Shown here one piece after another: positions 47,185-57,078 of a DNA stretch of 64,000 nt. The stretch is from Hymenobacter gelipurpurascens. GTDB taxonomy: Bacteria; Bacteroidota; Bacteroidia; Cytophagales; Hymenobacteraceae. The stretch covers positions 1,426,001 through 1,490,000 of the forward strand of contig NZ_FYEW01000001.1 in NCBI RefSeq assembly GCF_900187375.1, in the 5' to 3' direction. The position numbers and the translations under genes were made by a program. The stretch's first letter is position 1; each line of letters begins with the position of its first letter. Below the pieces are notes generated by a model. It had not been told where the DNA came from. It worked only from the letters and a program-made list of their open reading frames with translations, and ran no database searches.

Positions 47185-48294
47185 ATGAAGATTACTGCTG
47201 CAGTCGTTAAAGAGAAAGGGGGCTCGTTTCTGCTCGAAGAAATGGAGCTGGACCAGCCTCAACCCCAGGAAGTGCTCGTGCGCATTGTGGCCACCGGCAT
47301 CTGCCACACCGATATGGTGATTCGCAACCAGCAGATGCCCGCGCCCCTGCCAATGGTATTGGGCCACGAGGGCGCCGGTGTGGTCGAAGCCGTGGGCAAC
47401 GAAGTAACCGAGGTAGCCGTGGGTGACCACGTGGTGCTCACCTTCGGCTACTGCGGCAAGTGCAGCAGCTGTCGGGAGGGCTTCCCTACCTACTGTGAGC
47501 ACATGCTGGAGCATAACTTCGCCGGCAGCCGCCCCGATGGCAGCCACCGCATTCACCAGCACAGCACGCCCGACTTGCACGACAGCTTCTTCTCGCAGTC
47601 GTCGTTTGCCACCTACGCCGTGGCCCACGAAAACAACACCATCAAGGTGCCCAAGGACGTACCGCTGGAGTTGCTCGGGCCGCTAGGCTGCGGCATCCAG
47701 ACCGGCGCCGGCGCCATTCTTAATAGCCTGAACGTGCCCTCCGGGGCCAGCATTGCCGTCTTCGGTACCGGAGCCGTGGGGCTGTCGGCCATCATGGCCT
47801 CGCGCGTGGCCGGGGCCACGACCATCATTGCCGTCGACATCAACGACGAGCGCCTGGCCCTGGCCCTGGAGCTGGGTGCCACGCACACGATCAACAGCAA
47901 GACGGGCAACGTGGTGGAGCAGATTCAGCAGCTCACCGGCCCGGGTACTCACTTCGCCTTCGACACCACGGGGCGCCCGGAAGTTATCCGCACGGCCGTG
48001 CAGGGGCTACGCACCCACGGCGTGTGCGGGCTGGTAGGCGTAACGGCCCCCGACAAGGAGTTGAGCTTCGGGCCCAACGACATCATGGTGGCCGGCCGGA
48101 CAGTGAAGGGCATTCTGCAGGGCGACTCGGTACCCAGCATCTTCATTCCGCGTCTGATTGCCCTCTACCAGCAGGGGCAGTTTCCCTTCGACAAGCTGGT
48201 GAAGTTCTACGAGTTCGATCAGATAAACCAGGCCGCCGAAGACTCCGAGAAGGGCGTTACCATCAAGCCGGTGCTGCGCATCGGTAAGGTGTAA
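47185..48294 (+). CDS. Zinc-dependent aryl/benzyl-alcohol dehydrogenase family protein
   Basis: This 369-residue medium-chain dehydrogenase resembles benzyl-alcohol dehydrogenases (XylB type). Catalytic-zinc ligands are in ATGICHTDM and GHEGAG, structural zinc ligands in CGKCSSCREGFPTYC, and NAD binding in FGTGAVGLSAIMA followed by the acidic VDIND that favours NAD over NADP. It would interconvert aromatic or allylic alcohols and aldehydes. It is divergent from the AraC gene and under its operator; a terminator follows. Confidence 0.94.
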   Translation: MKITAAVVKEKGGSFLLEEMELDQPQPQEVLVRIVATGICHTDMVIRNQQMPAPLPMVLGHEGAGVVEAVGNEVTEVAVGDHVVLTFGYCGKCSSCREGFPTYCEHMLEHNFAGSRPDGSHRIHQHSTPDLHDSFFSQSSFATYAVAHENNTIKVPKDVPLELLGPLGCGIQTGAGAILNSLNVPSGASIAVFGTGAVGLSAIMASRVAGATTIIAVDINDERLALALELGATHTINSKTGNVVEQIQQLTGPGTHFAFDTTGRPEVIRTAVQGLRTHGVCGLVGVTAPDKELSFGPNDIMVAGRTVKGILQGDSVPSIFIPRLIALYQQGQFPFDKLVKFYEFDQINQAAEDSEKGVTIKPVLRIGKV

Positions 48295-48329
48295 AGCAAC
48301 TGCTACATCTCCTGTGCCTAGCACGTAAG

Positions 48330-48360
48330 CGCCCGTCTTCTTAGGAAGGCGGGCGTTTTG
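48330..48360 (+). terminator. Rho-independent terminator
   Basis: CGCCCGTCTTC pairs with GAAGGCGGGCG around TTAG, followed by TTTTG. It ends the alcohol dehydrogenase transcript. Confidence 0.9.
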
Positions 48361-48456
48361 TTAGGGAAGCGATTCGGGCTGTCGCTAGGTCAGGTGGCTT
48401 TCCTTTCCAAGTACCCCCTTTTCCAGGAATGGGGCCCCTAGAGTGTTACTCCCTTT

Positions 48457-48855
48457 ATGAAAGTTAAATACCTGCTTGTTTTAGGCGGCAGCGCCTTATT
48501 GGTCTGGTTTATCCTGGATGCGCTCAGCCAACCCAGCCCCCAGGATTTGCCGGGCGAGTTTCAGGAAGTGGCCATGTTCCGCAATGAGAACAATACCGGG
48601 CCCGTCGTGCGCATTTACGCGGTAACCGTAGCCGATACCAGCCGCTGGCAGGAAATGCAGCAGTACGGGGCCCTCATGCCGCACACCAAGTACGGCACCA
48701 CCAAGGTGTTCTTCTTTGCCAAAAGCCGGCCCTTTCCGACCCGCCTTCAGCTGTCCAAGCCGCATTTTGCGCCCGCCCTCAATGGGTACTGCCTAGCGTC
48801 CTACGAGAAAGATGTGATGAGCAAGGTCACCTTCCAGAAACACCCGCTCCACTAG
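48457..48855 (+). CDS. Hypothetical membrane-anchored protein
   Basis: A 132-residue protein that I do not recognise. One N-terminal membrane helix (YLLVLGGSALLVWFILDAL) is followed by about 105 periplasmic residues containing YAVTVADTSRWQEMQQYGAL and TTKVFFFAKSRPFP. It lies 42 bases before a frameshifted hydrolase gene on the same strand. No catalytic motif is apparent. Confidence 0.72.
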   Translation: MKVKYLLVLGGSALLVWFILDALSQPSPQDLPGEFQEVAMFRNENNTGPVVRIYAVTVADTSRWQEMQQYGALMPHTKYGTTKVFFFAKSRPFPTRLQLSKPHFAPALNGYCLASYEKDVMSKVTFQKHPLH

Positions 48856-48897
48856 CCAGCCTTGCTTGCGCTAGAGTTTAACAGACCACACCATTTG

Positions 48898-49703
48898 ATG
48901 GAAAACAACCAAAAAACGACGGGCCAAGTCTCTTCTAAAGACGGCACGTCGATTGGCTACACCCGCCTGGGTAGCGGCCCGGCTCTTGTCGTAACCCACG
49001 GATCCTTCGATTCCCAGCAGGGCTGTCCTTTGCGCAGCTGTTGGCGGCTACGCACACCGTGTACGTGTACGACCGTCGGGGAAGGGGCCAGAGCCCCGAT
49101 GTGGGGAAGCCCTACTCGTTTCAGTACGAGCTGGATGACCTGGCCGCGATGGTGGCCCTGGCAGGGCCGGGTACGGCCTTGCTCGGACACAGCTTCGGGG
49201 GTGGCCTGGTACTGGCCTACACTATCCGCGAAGGGTTCACGGGCCGCATTATACTGTATGAGCCCATCAATTCTATTCTGCGCCAGCTCAGCGGAGGACA
49301 TTATGCCCACTTGCAAGCCCTCGTTGACCAGGGCCAGCTCGATGAAGCAACGGCTTTCGGAATGGAGAAGGTAGTTGGGTTGCCGGCAGCCCAGGTGGCG
49401 CAGGCCCGGCAAAGCCGAGGGTGGTTTCAGTCGGTAGAGCGAGTCACCGCCTTCGCCCGGGAAGTGGCCGGCTTGGATGCGCTTGCCCCCAGCGAAGCAG
49501 AAACCGACGCCATCCGGGTGCGGGCCTTCGTTTTGCTCGGCACGTCTACGGCCCTGGTTCCTATCCGGGTGGCGACGGCGGGAGTAGCCGCACGGGTACG
49601 CGGGCTCACCCTCTATCCGATTATCAACCAAGGGCATTTTGCCCACTTTGAAAACCCCGAGCAGCTACGTCAACTGGTTGTGCGCTGTCTTACAGAAGCT
49701 TAA
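48898..49703 (+). pseudogene. Alpha/beta hydrolase, interrupted by a frameshift
   Basis: The protein begins in one frame (MENNQKTTGQVSSKDGTSIG to VVTHGSFDSQQG) and continues in another (GLSFAQLLAATHTVYVYDRR to the stop at 49703). The join lies at about 49015-49022 and needs a single missing base. The second part holds the nucleophile elbow LLGHSFGGG and the final His in NQGHFAHFENPEQL. Together about 268 residues form a normal alpha/beta hydrolase. It is either a recent pseudogene or a sequencing error; everything else in the protein is intact. Confidence 0.82.
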
Positions 49704-49830
49704 TAAACATGCCTTTTCATTTTACAGGCGGGGTATCTAAGGACGCCTGTGAGATCGGGCGTTGAGTAGCAAACTGAAGTGTCTTAGGGAGAGCGGCACT
49801 GAAAAAAGCAGTGACAGGCACGTTGGCTGG

Positions 49831-49889
49831 TTTGAACAATATTCTGACTAATATGATAAAATGAGCCGAGTAGAAGGGCGGTAATTTTG
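49831..49889 (+). promoter_or_regulatory. AraC-type element and -7 element before the efflux operon
   Basis: TTTGAACAA (49831-49839) and, 21 bp on, TATGATAAAA (49852-49861) match the 47013 operator, including CTnnTnTG in the middle. The -7 element TAATTTTG lies at 49882-49889; half-sites start 51 and 30 bp upstream, exactly as at the alcohol dehydrogenase promoter. Confidence 0.6.
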
Positions 49890-49910
49890 TGCTGTTACAA
49901 AAAGCTCATC

Positions 49911-51254
49911 ATGAACGGTTCAAGGTGGCTGCGGCTAGGTGTCGTAGCTTTTTTACTTTCAGTCACTTACCCACTCGCTGCGCAAACGGCCAGTCATCCT
50001 GCTGAGCCCCTTACCCTGGAGCAGGCCTGGGCGCTGGCCACCGCGCACAACAAAGAAGTGCTGATGCAACGCCGGCAGGTAGCGCTCAGCGCCGAGTTGG
50101 TGAAGGACCGGCAGAATGAGCACCTGCCCCACGTGACCACCAGCGGCAGCTACGCCTACCTGGGCGGGCTAATTGCCTACGAGCCCTACGCCGGGCTGCA
50201 CAACCCCGAGCAGAAAGCCGTGCCGCCCAGCCCCCACGCCTACCACGTCGGCCTCGAAGCCGACTGGGAAGTATACACCGGCGGCCGCATCAACAACCAG
50301 ATTGCTACCCAGACCGTCAATGAGGGGCTGGAAACCGAGCGCCTGGCCCTGACGGCCAGCGACGTGCGCCTGCGCGTAGCCACGGCCTATCTCGACGTGC
50401 AGCGCAACCGCGAGTACCAAGCCCTGACGGCCAACAACGTCAAGGAGTCGGAGCGGCGGCTGACGCAGATCCGGTCGTTGTTCAAGAATGGAGTAGTGCT
50501 GCGCTCCGACCTGCTGCGGGCGGAGTTGCAGCTTTCGCGGCAACAGCTGCTCCTAACCGAAATCGGTAACACGCTCACGCTTACCAACCAGCGCCTGAAC
50601 CTGCTGCTGGGCACCTCCGAAGACCAGGTAAACCAGCTGGCCCCGGTTAACCCGACCCCGGCGGTGCTGGATACGACCTACGCCGACTACCTCGGCCAGG
50701 CGCAGGCTAACGCCCCTGAGCTGCGGGTGGCCGGGCTGCAAACCCGCCTGAGCGAGCTGCGGCTGCAGGCCACTCAGGTGAGCAAGCGCCCGCAAGTGGG
50801 TCTGTTCACGGGCTACGCCTACACCTACCCCAACCGGCTGGTGTTTCCCAACGTGTCGCAGATATATGGCGTGGGCGAAGTCGGCGTGCGGGTTTCCTAC
50901 AACATCACTGCCCGCTGGCTGGACCGCCACGCCGAGAAGGCCGCCGAAATCGGCATAGAGCGCCAGCGCATCGGCCAGGAGAGGGTGCTGGACGACAAGC
51001 GCCAGGAAGTGAAAACGGCCTACGTGCGCTACCAAGAAACCCAGGAGCGCCTGCGCATTGCGGAGCAGAGCATTGGGCAGGCCGCCGAAAATTACCGCAT
51101 CGTCAGCCACACCTACTTCAACCAGCTGGCCCTGCTCACCGACTTGCTGGACGCGGATAATCAGCTCCTGCAGGCCCGCTTTGACCTGGTGACCGCCCAA
51201 ACGCTGGCGGGTACCTACTACTATCAACTGCAAAAAGCCATCGGCCACCTATAA
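49911..51254 (+). CDS. TolC-family outer-membrane efflux protein
   Basis: This 447-residue outer-membrane factor has a signal peptide (SRWLRLGVVAFLLSVTYPLAAQ) and two long repeated helical/strand halves (LTLEQAWALATAHNKEVLMQ; YADYLGQAQANAPELRVAGL) ending in the coiled-coil segment LLDADNQLLQARFDLVTAQ. It forms the exit duct of a tripartite pump. The HlyD-family gene starts 3 bases after its stop and the MFS gene follows. The ATG at 49911 starts the signal peptide. Confidence 0.94.
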   Translation: MNGSRWLRLGVVAFLLSVTYPLAAQTASHPAEPLTLEQAWALATAHNKEVLMQRRQVALSAELVKDRQNEHLPHVTTSGSYAYLGGLIAYEPYAGLHNPEQKAVPPSPHAYHVGLEADWEVYTGGRINNQIATQTVNEGLETERLALTASDVRLRVATAYLDVQRNREYQALTANNVKESERRLTQIRSLFKNGVVLRSDLLRAELQLSRQQLLLTEIGNTLTLTNQRLNLLLGTSEDQVNQLAPVNPTPAVLDTTYADYLGQAQANAPELRVAGLQTRLSELRLQATQVSKRPQVGLFTGYAYTYPNRLVFPNVSQIYGVGEVGVRVSYNITARWLDRHAEKAAEIGIERQRIGQERVLDDKRQEVKTAYVRYQETQERLRIAEQSIGQAAENYRIVSHTYFNQLALLTDLLDADNQLLQARFDLVTAQTLAGTYYYQLQKAIGHL

Positions 51255-51257
51255 GTC

Positions 51258-52328
51258 ATGATCCAGCCGACGACCTCGCCGCAACATCCCGCGCAGCGCA
51301 CCGACCGCCTGGTGGCGCGCATCACCTCTACCCTCGCCGGCTTGCTGGTGCTGGTCCTGCTCATCTGGGCCGGCCGCATCGGGTGGTCGATGCTGCACTA
51401 CGAAAGCACCGACGATGCTCAGGTGGAAGAATACATCAACCCCATTAACAGCAAGGTCAGCGGCTACATCCGCCAGATTCACTACCAGGAAAATCAGGCG
51501 GTGAAGGCCGGCGACACGTTGGTGGTACTCGACGACCGCGACTTCGAGCTGCCCGTGGCCGAAGCCGAAGCGGCCCTGGCCAATGCCCAGGCCCAGCTGC
51601 TGAACCTGGCCCGCACCGTGCAAACCTCGCAGCGTAGCTCGCAGGTGAGTCAAAGCCAGATTGGGGCGGCCAAGGCCCGGCTCGTGCAGCAGGAGCAGGA
51701 CTTTGCCCGCTACCACCAGCTGCTGGCCGACGAAGCCGTGACCCGCCAGCAGTTCGAGCGGGTGCAGTCGGCCCTCGACGTGGCCCGCTCCGACTACCAG
51801 GCGCTGGCTGGCGGCTACCAGACTGCCCTCTCGCGTGTAAATGAAAGTCAGGGCCAGCGGGCCGTGCTGCAAGCCGAAATCCGGCGGCGCCAAGCGCTGC
51901 TGCGTAAAGCCCGGCTGGACCTCTCCTATACCATCGTGACGGCCCCGTACGCCGGCGTGATGGGCCGCCAGACCATTCAGGAAGGTCAGCTGATGCAGGC
52001 CGGGCAGCCGCTGGCCTACATTGTAAACCGCCAGGCAGGCAAGTGGATAACGGCCAACTTCAAGGAAACTCAGCTGCCCCGCCTGCACGTGGGGCAGCCC
52101 GTGCGCATCATCACCGATGCCTACCCCGACCAAGTGTTTGCGGGCCGCATCGAGTCGCTGTCGCCGGCCACGGGGGCGCGGTTTTCGCTCTTGCCGCCCG
52201 ACAACGCCACCGGCAACTTCATCAAGGTGATTCAGCGCCTACCCATCCGCATTCATCTCACCGATCAGCCGGCGAAAATCGCCCAACTCGCGGCCGGCAT
52301 GAATGCCACCGTGACGGTGGCCAAGTAA
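51258..52328 (+). CDS. HlyD/EmrA-family membrane fusion protein
   Basis: This 356-residue adaptor has one N-terminal membrane helix (LAGLLVLVLLIWAGRIGWSM). The barrel-sandwich halves (SGYIRQIHYQENQAVKAGDT and LSYTIVTAPYAGVMGR) flank a long coiled coil (LANAQAQLLNLARTVQTSQR), with a C-terminal beta domain. EmrA-type adaptors couple MFS pumps to TolC. Middle gene of a three-gene efflux operon with 3- and 12-base gaps. Confidence 0.95.
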   Translation: MIQPTTSPQHPAQRTDRLVARITSTLAGLLVLVLLIWAGRIGWSMLHYESTDDAQVEEYINPINSKVSGYIRQIHYQENQAVKAGDTLVVLDDRDFELPVAEAEAALANAQAQLLNLARTVQTSQRSSQVSQSQIGAAKARLVQQEQDFARYHQLLADEAVTRQQFERVQSALDVARSDYQALAGGYQTALSRVNESQGQRAVLQAEIRRRQALLRKARLDLSYTIVTAPYAGVMGRQTIQEGQLMQAGQPLAYIVNRQAGKWITANFKETQLPRLHVGQPVRIITDAYPDQVFAGRIESLSPATGARFSLLPPDNATGNFIKVIQRLPIRIHLTDQPAKIAQLAAGMNATVTVAK

Positions 52329-52340
52329 CCCTGCCGCCTG

Positions 52341-53927
52341 ATGAAACAAGCTGAGCCGCTGCCTCTTTTCAAGGCGTGGGTACCCGAGTGGGCCATTCGG
52401 GCCGTGCTATTTTGGGCGCTGCTGCCGCCGTTTCTGCTGCTGGGCCTCTACGCTGGCAGTGGGGCCGAGGTGGCCGCCTACTACGGCGTGGAGCCGGCCG
52501 ACGTGCAGTTCTCCATCCTGCTGTTCTACGCGGGCCTGGTGGCCTTTCTGCCTTTCGACCCGCACCTGGGCAGTTACCTGCGTCTGCGCAATTATCTACT
52601 CGTGAGCGTTGTGCTGCTGGCGGGATTAGTGGGCCTGGCCGGCTGGGTGCGCGATTTTCGTCTGCTGCTGGTACTGCGCTTTTTGCAGGGCACGGTGGCC
52701 TGCACTATCGTCACGCCGCTGCTGACGCTGATTTTTTCGCGCCTGCACACTACCCGGGCGCGAGCCATGGGCTACGCCGTGTTTTACGGGGGGCTGCTGG
52801 CCTCGGCGCCGCTGGGCACCATGCTGAGCTGGACGGTGCTTGACCGCTACCCCGTGCCGGCGCTGTTTCACGCGTTTCTGCTGCTGGCCGTGCCCGGCGC
52901 GCTGCTGCTGCTGCTCATTCTGAACGGGGTGCGCACCCGGCGTCGGCTGCCGCTCACCCAGCTGGAGTGGCCCAGCTGGGTGCTGCTGGCCACGATGCTG
53001 CTGGGCATGGCCTACCTGGCTTCGTATGGCCAGCTGCGGTACTGGCTGGAAAGCCCGGAAGCCTGGCTGGCGCTGGGGCTCTCCGTGGTGGGCGGCGGGG
53101 CCTTCGGGTGGCGCCAATGGCATCTGAAGCGGCCCTATATTCACCTGGGGGTGTTTCGCTACCGCACCTTTTGCGTAGGGCTGGTCCTGTTCATGGCGTT
53201 CTACTTTTTCCGGGGCACCACCAACATCTCGGCCTCTTATTTCACCGGGGTGCTGCACGTCAATGCTCATCAGATGGTGGAGCTGCAAGCCGCTACGCTG
53301 GTGGGCATTGTGCTGGGCGTGAGCGTCGTGGTGCGCTTCGTGCTGCTAGGCACGCCCCTGCGCCGGCTGCTGGTGGTCGGCTTCGCCCTGCTGCTGGCCC
53401 ACCACGTCTGGATGTATCTACTCTTCGGCCCGGCCCAGGGGCTGGCCGTTTTTCGGCTACCCCTGCTGCTGCAAGGGGTGGCCGTGGGCTTTGTATTGGT
53501 GCCGCTGGCCTTGTTTACCATGGGCGGGCTGCCGCCGCAGTTGGCCTCGGCAGGCACCTTCGCGGCGGTGGCCTTTCGCAACCTGGGCTTCGTGGGCTCG
53601 CTGGCTGTTACCAGCGTGCTGCAGCCGTATTGGCGCACGGCCCAGCTCGACCGGTTCCGAGCCGATTTGCTGCCCGGCACTAGCCTTGTGGCCGCCCGCA
53701 TGCAGGTCCTGCAGCACACCCTGCAAGGCCGGGGGCTAGACGTGGAAACAGGCCAGCGCGGCGCGGCCAGCCTGCTCTCCCGCACCCTCGAAACGCAAAC
53801 CCTGCTGCGCTACTGCCTCAACTACTTCGGCTTGGTCAGCCTGGGCATCACGGCCCTGCTTGTGGTGCTGCTGGTGCTGCCGCCGCTACACTGGCAGGCC
53901 GTCACGTTCCGGCAGCGGCCCTTGTAA
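52341..53927 (+). CDS. MFS transporter (EmrB/DHA2-like drug efflux pump)
   Basis: This 528-residue inner-membrane protein has about 14 hydrophobic segments, as in DHA2 proton-driven drug pumps. Motif-like segments include [20 protein letters not shown] and [19 protein letters not shown] (antiporter motif C region). Together with the TolC and HlyD proteins it would expel a lipophilic compound. Control by the AraC-type element upstream suggests induction by the same compound as the alcohol dehydrogenase at 47185. Confidence 0.93.
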   Translation: MKQAEPLPLFKAWVPEWAIRAVLFWALLPPFLLLGLYAGSGAEVAAYYGVEPADVQFSILLFYAGLVAFLPFDPHLGSYLRLRNYLLVSVVLLAGLVGLAGWVRDFRLLLVLRFLQGTVACTIVTPLLTLIFSRLHTTRARAMGYAVFYGGLLASAPLGTMLSWTVLDRYPVPALFHAFLLLAVPGALLLLLILNGVRTRRRLPLTQLEWPSWVLLATMLLGMAYLASYGQLRYWLESPEAWLALGLSVVGGGAFGWRQWHLKRPYIHLGVFRYRTFCVGLVLFMAFYFFRGTTNISASYFTGVLHVNAHQMVELQAATLVGIVLGVSVVVRFVLLGTPLRRLLVVGFALLLAHHVWMYLLFGPAQGLAVFRLPLLLQGVAVGFVLVPLALFTMGGLPPQLASAGTFAAVAFRNLGFVGSLAVTSVLQPYWRTAQLDRFRADLLPGTSLVAARMQVLQHTLQGRGLDVETGQRGAASLLSRTLETQTLLRYCLNYFGLVSLGITALLVVLLVLPPLHWQAVTFRQRPL

Positions 53928-53997
53928 GGTAGCCTGGCATGGGCTTTTCATTGCTTTTCTCACTTTCTGCTTCGGCGGCTCCGCCACCCCTCGTATT

Positions 53998-54813
53998 ATG
54001 TCCCAACATAAAGAAGTCAAGCTCGTTACCACCCACCAGCTGCAGGCTATGAAGCAGCGGGGCGAGAAAATCTCCATGCTCACGGCCTATGATTGCTCCA
54101 TGGCCAGGATTCTGGATGGGGCCGGCACCGACGTGCTGCTCGTCGGCGACTCGGCCGCCAATGTCATGGCGGGCCATGAAACCACGCTGCCTATCACCCT
54201 GGACCAGATGATTTACCACGCCCAAAGCGTGGTGCGGGGCACCCGGCGGGCCTTCGTGGCCGTGGATTTACCTTTCGGCTCCTACCAGGGCAATAGCAGC
54301 GAGGCCCTGCGCTCGGCCGTGCGCGTTATGAAGGAAAGCGGGGCCCACGGCCTGAAGCTGGAGGGTGGGGCCGAAATCAAGGACAGCATCACGCGCATTC
54401 TGGCGGCCGGCATTCCGGTGATGGGCCACCTCGGCCTCACGCCCCAAAGCATTTACAAGTTTGGCACCTACACCGTGCGCGCTAAGGAAGCCGCCGAGGC
54501 ACAGAAGCTGCTGGAAGATGCCCAACTGCTGCAGGAGCTGGGCTGCTTTGCCGTAGTGCTGGAAAAGATTCCGGCGGTGCTCGCCCGGCAGGTAGCCGAG
54601 CAGCTCACGATTCCGGTTATCGGCATCGGTGCCGGGCCCCACATGGATGGGCAGGTACTCGTCGTGCACGACGTGCTGGGCATCACCCAGGAATTCAAGC
54701 CCCGCTTCCTGCGCCGCTACGCCGAGCTGGGCGACCTGATGCACCAGGCCGTCACACAGTACGTGAGCGATGTGAAAAGCCGCGCCTTTCCTACGGAAGC
54801 GGAAGGCTACTAA
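53998..54813 (+). CDS. panB: 3-methyl-2-oxobutanoate hydroxymethyltransferase
   Basis: This 271-residue TIM-barrel enzyme of pantothenate synthesis transfers a hydroxymethyl group from methylene-tetrahydrofolate to 2-oxoisovalerate to make ketopantoate. Signatures are [54 protein letters not shown], and the catalytic Glu in [30 protein letters not shown] is also typical. The ATG at 53998 gives the normal family length. It is a core gene sitting among accessory genes, 70 bases after the MFS gene. Confidence 0.97.
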   Translation: MSQHKEVKLVTTHQLQAMKQRGEKISMLTAYDCSMARILDGAGTDVLLVGDSAANVMAGHETTLPITLDQMIYHAQSVVRGTRRAFVAVDLPFGSYQGNSSEALRSAVRVMKESGAHGLKLEGGAEIKDSITRILAAGIPVMGHLGLTPQSIYKFGTYTVRAKEAAEAQKLLEDAQLLQELGCFAVVLEKIPAVLARQVAEQLTIPVIGIGAGPHMDGQVLVVHDVLGITQEFKPRFLRRYAELGDLMHQAVTQYVSDVKSRAFPTEAEGY

Positions 54814-54874
54814 AGCCATAATTCAGCTTGTAGTGTCTAGTGCATAACACGTTCCGCAAAGGCCCGCTGGACTC

Positions 54875-54945
54875 GGCTTAAACTAGTTTAAGCCTATTTC
54901 TTACGATAGTTCATCGGCCCGGCCGCGCCCGGTGGGGGACCTTTG
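54875..54945 (+). promoter_or_regulatory. 20-bp CTAG-centred palindrome plus -7 element (class I layout)
   Basis: GGCTTAAACTAGTTTAAGCC is a perfect 20-bp palindrome at 54875-54894 (centre 54884.5). The -7 element GACCTTTG lies at 54938-54945, giving 53.5 bp from centre to -7 start. A near-identical palindrome with the same 53.5-bp spacing controls the minus-strand operon at 61433. Confidence 0.75.
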
Positions 54946-54980
54946 TCCTGTTCAATACCCCCATCTTTCAACAACCGATA

Positions 54981-55466
54981 ATGAAGACTTCCCTGTTTGC
55001 TGCCGCTCTTTTCCTTTCCCTGACCTCCCTGCAAAGCAAAGCCATGACCCTGTCAGGCGAGCGGCCCGTTTCCGTAACCGTTGCCGACAACGACAAAGCC
55101 GCCATTGAGAAAGTCATCACGGCCTACCGCGATGCCCTGAAGGAAGCCAACGCCAGCAGGGTGGTGGCCCTCTACACCAAAGACGCCGTGCTCATGCCGC
55201 CAGGCGCCCCTACCGCCGTGGGCCAGGAGCAGGTGAAAGCCACGTACGAGTATGTGTTCAGCGCCATAAAGCTGGACATCAATTTCAGCATTGACGACAT
55301 CGTGGTAAACGGCAACAGTGCCATCGTGCGCTCCACCTCCAAAGGCACTGCCGTGGTAAATGCCAATGGCCAGTCGGCCCCGGAAGAGAACCGCGAGCTG
55401 TTTGTCTTCCAGAAGGTAGGCGGCCAGTGGAAGATTGCCCGCTACATGTACAACAAAACGAAGTAA
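54981..55466 (+). CDS. Exported SnoaL-like/DUF4440 protein
   Basis: This 161-residue protein has a signal peptide (LFAAALFLSLTSLQSKA) and an NTF2-fold domain of the SgcJ/DUF4440 type (IEKVITAYRDALKEANASRV, YTKDAVLMPPGAPTAVGQEQ, and the C-terminal GGQWKIARYMYN). The C-terminus resembles that of the lipoprotein at 59362 (GQWKIARYIFN). It lies under the 20-bp palindrome and so is probably co-regulated with the 59362 gene. An MFS transporter gene follows after about 200 bases. Confidence 0.9.
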   Translation: MKTSLFAAALFLSLTSLQSKAMTLSGERPVSVTVADNDKAAIEKVITAYRDALKEANASRVVALYTKDAVLMPPGAPTAVGQEQVKATYEYVFSAIKLDINFSIDDIVVNGNSAIVRSTSKGTAVVNANGQSAPEENRELFVFQKVGGQWKIARYMYNKTK

Positions 55467-55670
55467 GCGCTACACTGCCCGCCCGCTTCGGGGGTGCCCC
55501 CAATACGAAACGTCGACTTGCCCGTAATGGGAGGTGACGCTTTGTGTTGGGGGCTGACTTTTTCCCTGGTGCTGCAACTTGTGCCGCCGAGCTGCGGTAC
55601 CATGCGGCTAGGAAGCTGGGGTAGCGCCCCAATCCCTATTTGTCTTATTGACTACCCCCCAAGCAAGCCT

Positions 55671-56966
55671 GTGCAACCTACCCTGACCAACCAAGCGCAG
55701 CCCCGCGCTGGGCTTTCCCGCGCCTCCCTGCTGGTGGCCACATGCTCGACCATCATTGAGTGGTATGACTTCACCCTCTGCCTCTATTTCGCCACCGTCC
55801 TCTCGCGGGTCTTCTTTGGCCCGGGGGCCACGTCACTGCTCACTGCCCTCGGCGGGTTTGCCGTCTCCTACCTGATGCGGCCGCTGGGCGCGCTGGTCTT
55901 CGGCCACATCGGCGACCGCTACGGCCGGCGGCGCATGATGCTGCTGTCCATGGCCGTGATGACTGGGGCCATGCTCGTCACGGCCCTGCTGCCCACCCAT
56001 GCGCAAATCGGGGCGTGGGCCGGGTGGCTGCTCTTGCTGCTGCGGTGTTTGATGGCCTTCTCGGTGGGGGGCGAGTACACGGGGGTGGTGGCCTACTTGC
56101 TGGAAGGGGCCCGGCCAGGCCGCCGCGGCCTGGTGACTTCGCTGGCTGCTGCCGCGAGCGAGGTCGGCGCCTTGCTGGCCGTGGGCGTGTGCGCCCTGCT
56201 CGTGTACGGGCTGCCGACGGCCAGCGTGGATACCTGGGGCTGGCGCCTGCCTTTCCTGCTGGGAGCGGTCCTGGCCGGCGGCGTCTGGCTGGCCCGCTCC
56301 ACCATGCAGGAGTCGCCTGACTTCGAGCGGCAGCAGGAGGCCGGCACGGTGCCCACCTCCCCCCTGCGCCACACACTGCGCTACCACCGACCCGCCATTT
56401 TGCGCACGTTCGCTATCTCCGCCCTGGGCTCCATCACGTATTACGTTGGTATTACCTACGTACCGACCTTCCTGTCCACCACCGGGCAGCGCGGGGAAGG
56501 CGAGGCGTTGGGGCTGTCCACCATGGCGGCCGTGGTCGTCATCCTGGTCACGCCCTTCGTGGGACTGCTGTCCGACCGCCTGGGCCGCAAGCCCGTGCTG
56601 GCGGTGCTGGCCGGGGCCAGCGCCCTGCTGCCCATCACCCTGTTTTCGCTCATGCGCGGCGGCAGCACCCTGCAGGCTATTCTGGGGGCAGTGGTGCTGG
56701 CCGCGGTGGCCGGGGGCGTCAGTGCGGTCGGCGCCGCCGCCACGGCTGAGCAATTTCCAGGCGAAGGCCGCCTGAGCGGGTTGGCTTTGGGGGCCACGGC
56801 GGCCACGGCCGTGTTCGGGGGCCTTACGCCCTTTTTGGCGGAGTTGCTCATCGCCCGCACGGGCTGGCCGCTCGTACCCGGGGCCATGATTGCCTTGGTC
56901 GCGCTGCTGGTGCTGCCGGTCCTGCTCACCATGCCCGAAACTGCCTTTTCAAAACGAACTACCTAA
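55671..56966 (+). CDS. MFS transporter, metabolite:H+ symporter (MHS) family
   Basis: This 431-residue transporter has 12 hydrophobic helices and the MHS start SLLVATCSTIIEWYDFTLCL, with GHIGDRYGRRRMM between helices 2 and 3 and a second similar loop (LLSDRLGRKPVL) in the other half. MHS proteins import organic acids, osmolytes and similar solutes. GTG at 55671 gives the usual family N-terminus; a longer frame to 55494 is not conserved. It is likely co-transcribed with the SnoaL-like gene at 54981. Confidence 0.9.
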   Translation: MQPTLTNQAQPRAGLSRASLLVATCSTIIEWYDFTLCLYFATVLSRVFFGPGATSLLTALGGFAVSYLMRPLGALVFGHIGDRYGRRRMMLLSMAVMTGAMLVTALLPTHAQIGAWAGWLLLLLRCLMAFSVGGEYTGVVAYLLEGARPGRRGLVTSLAAAASEVGALLAVGVCALLVYGLPTASVDTWGWRLPFLLGAVLAGGVWLARSTMQESPDFERQQEAGTVPTSPLRHTLRYHRPAILRTFAISALGSITYYVGITYVPTFLSTTGQRGEGEALGLSTMAAVVVILVTPFVGLLSDRLGRKPVLAVLAGASALLPITLFSLMRGGSTLQAILGAVVLAAVAGGVSAVGAAATAEQFPGEGRLSGLALGATAATAVFGGLTPFLAELLIARTGWPLVPGAMIALVALLVLPVLLTMPETAFSKRTT

Positions 56967-56988
56967 GCTGGCCTCAGTGCCGAGACTA

Positions 56989-57048
56989 AAAAAGCCCCAC
57001 CCCAACGTCTCTTCCAGAAGCGAAAGAGTTGTTGAGCTGGGGCTTTTA
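56989..57048. terminator. Bidirectional terminator between convergent genes
   Basis: AAAAGCCCCA (left) pairs with TGGGGCTTTT (right), with A-run and T-run on the two sides, around a long loop containing a further CAAC/GTTG pairing. It separates the MFS gene from the convergent SDR gene. Confidence 0.75.
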
Positions 57049-57078
57049 AGCACCTATAACCCTGGGGGAATGGCCTAG

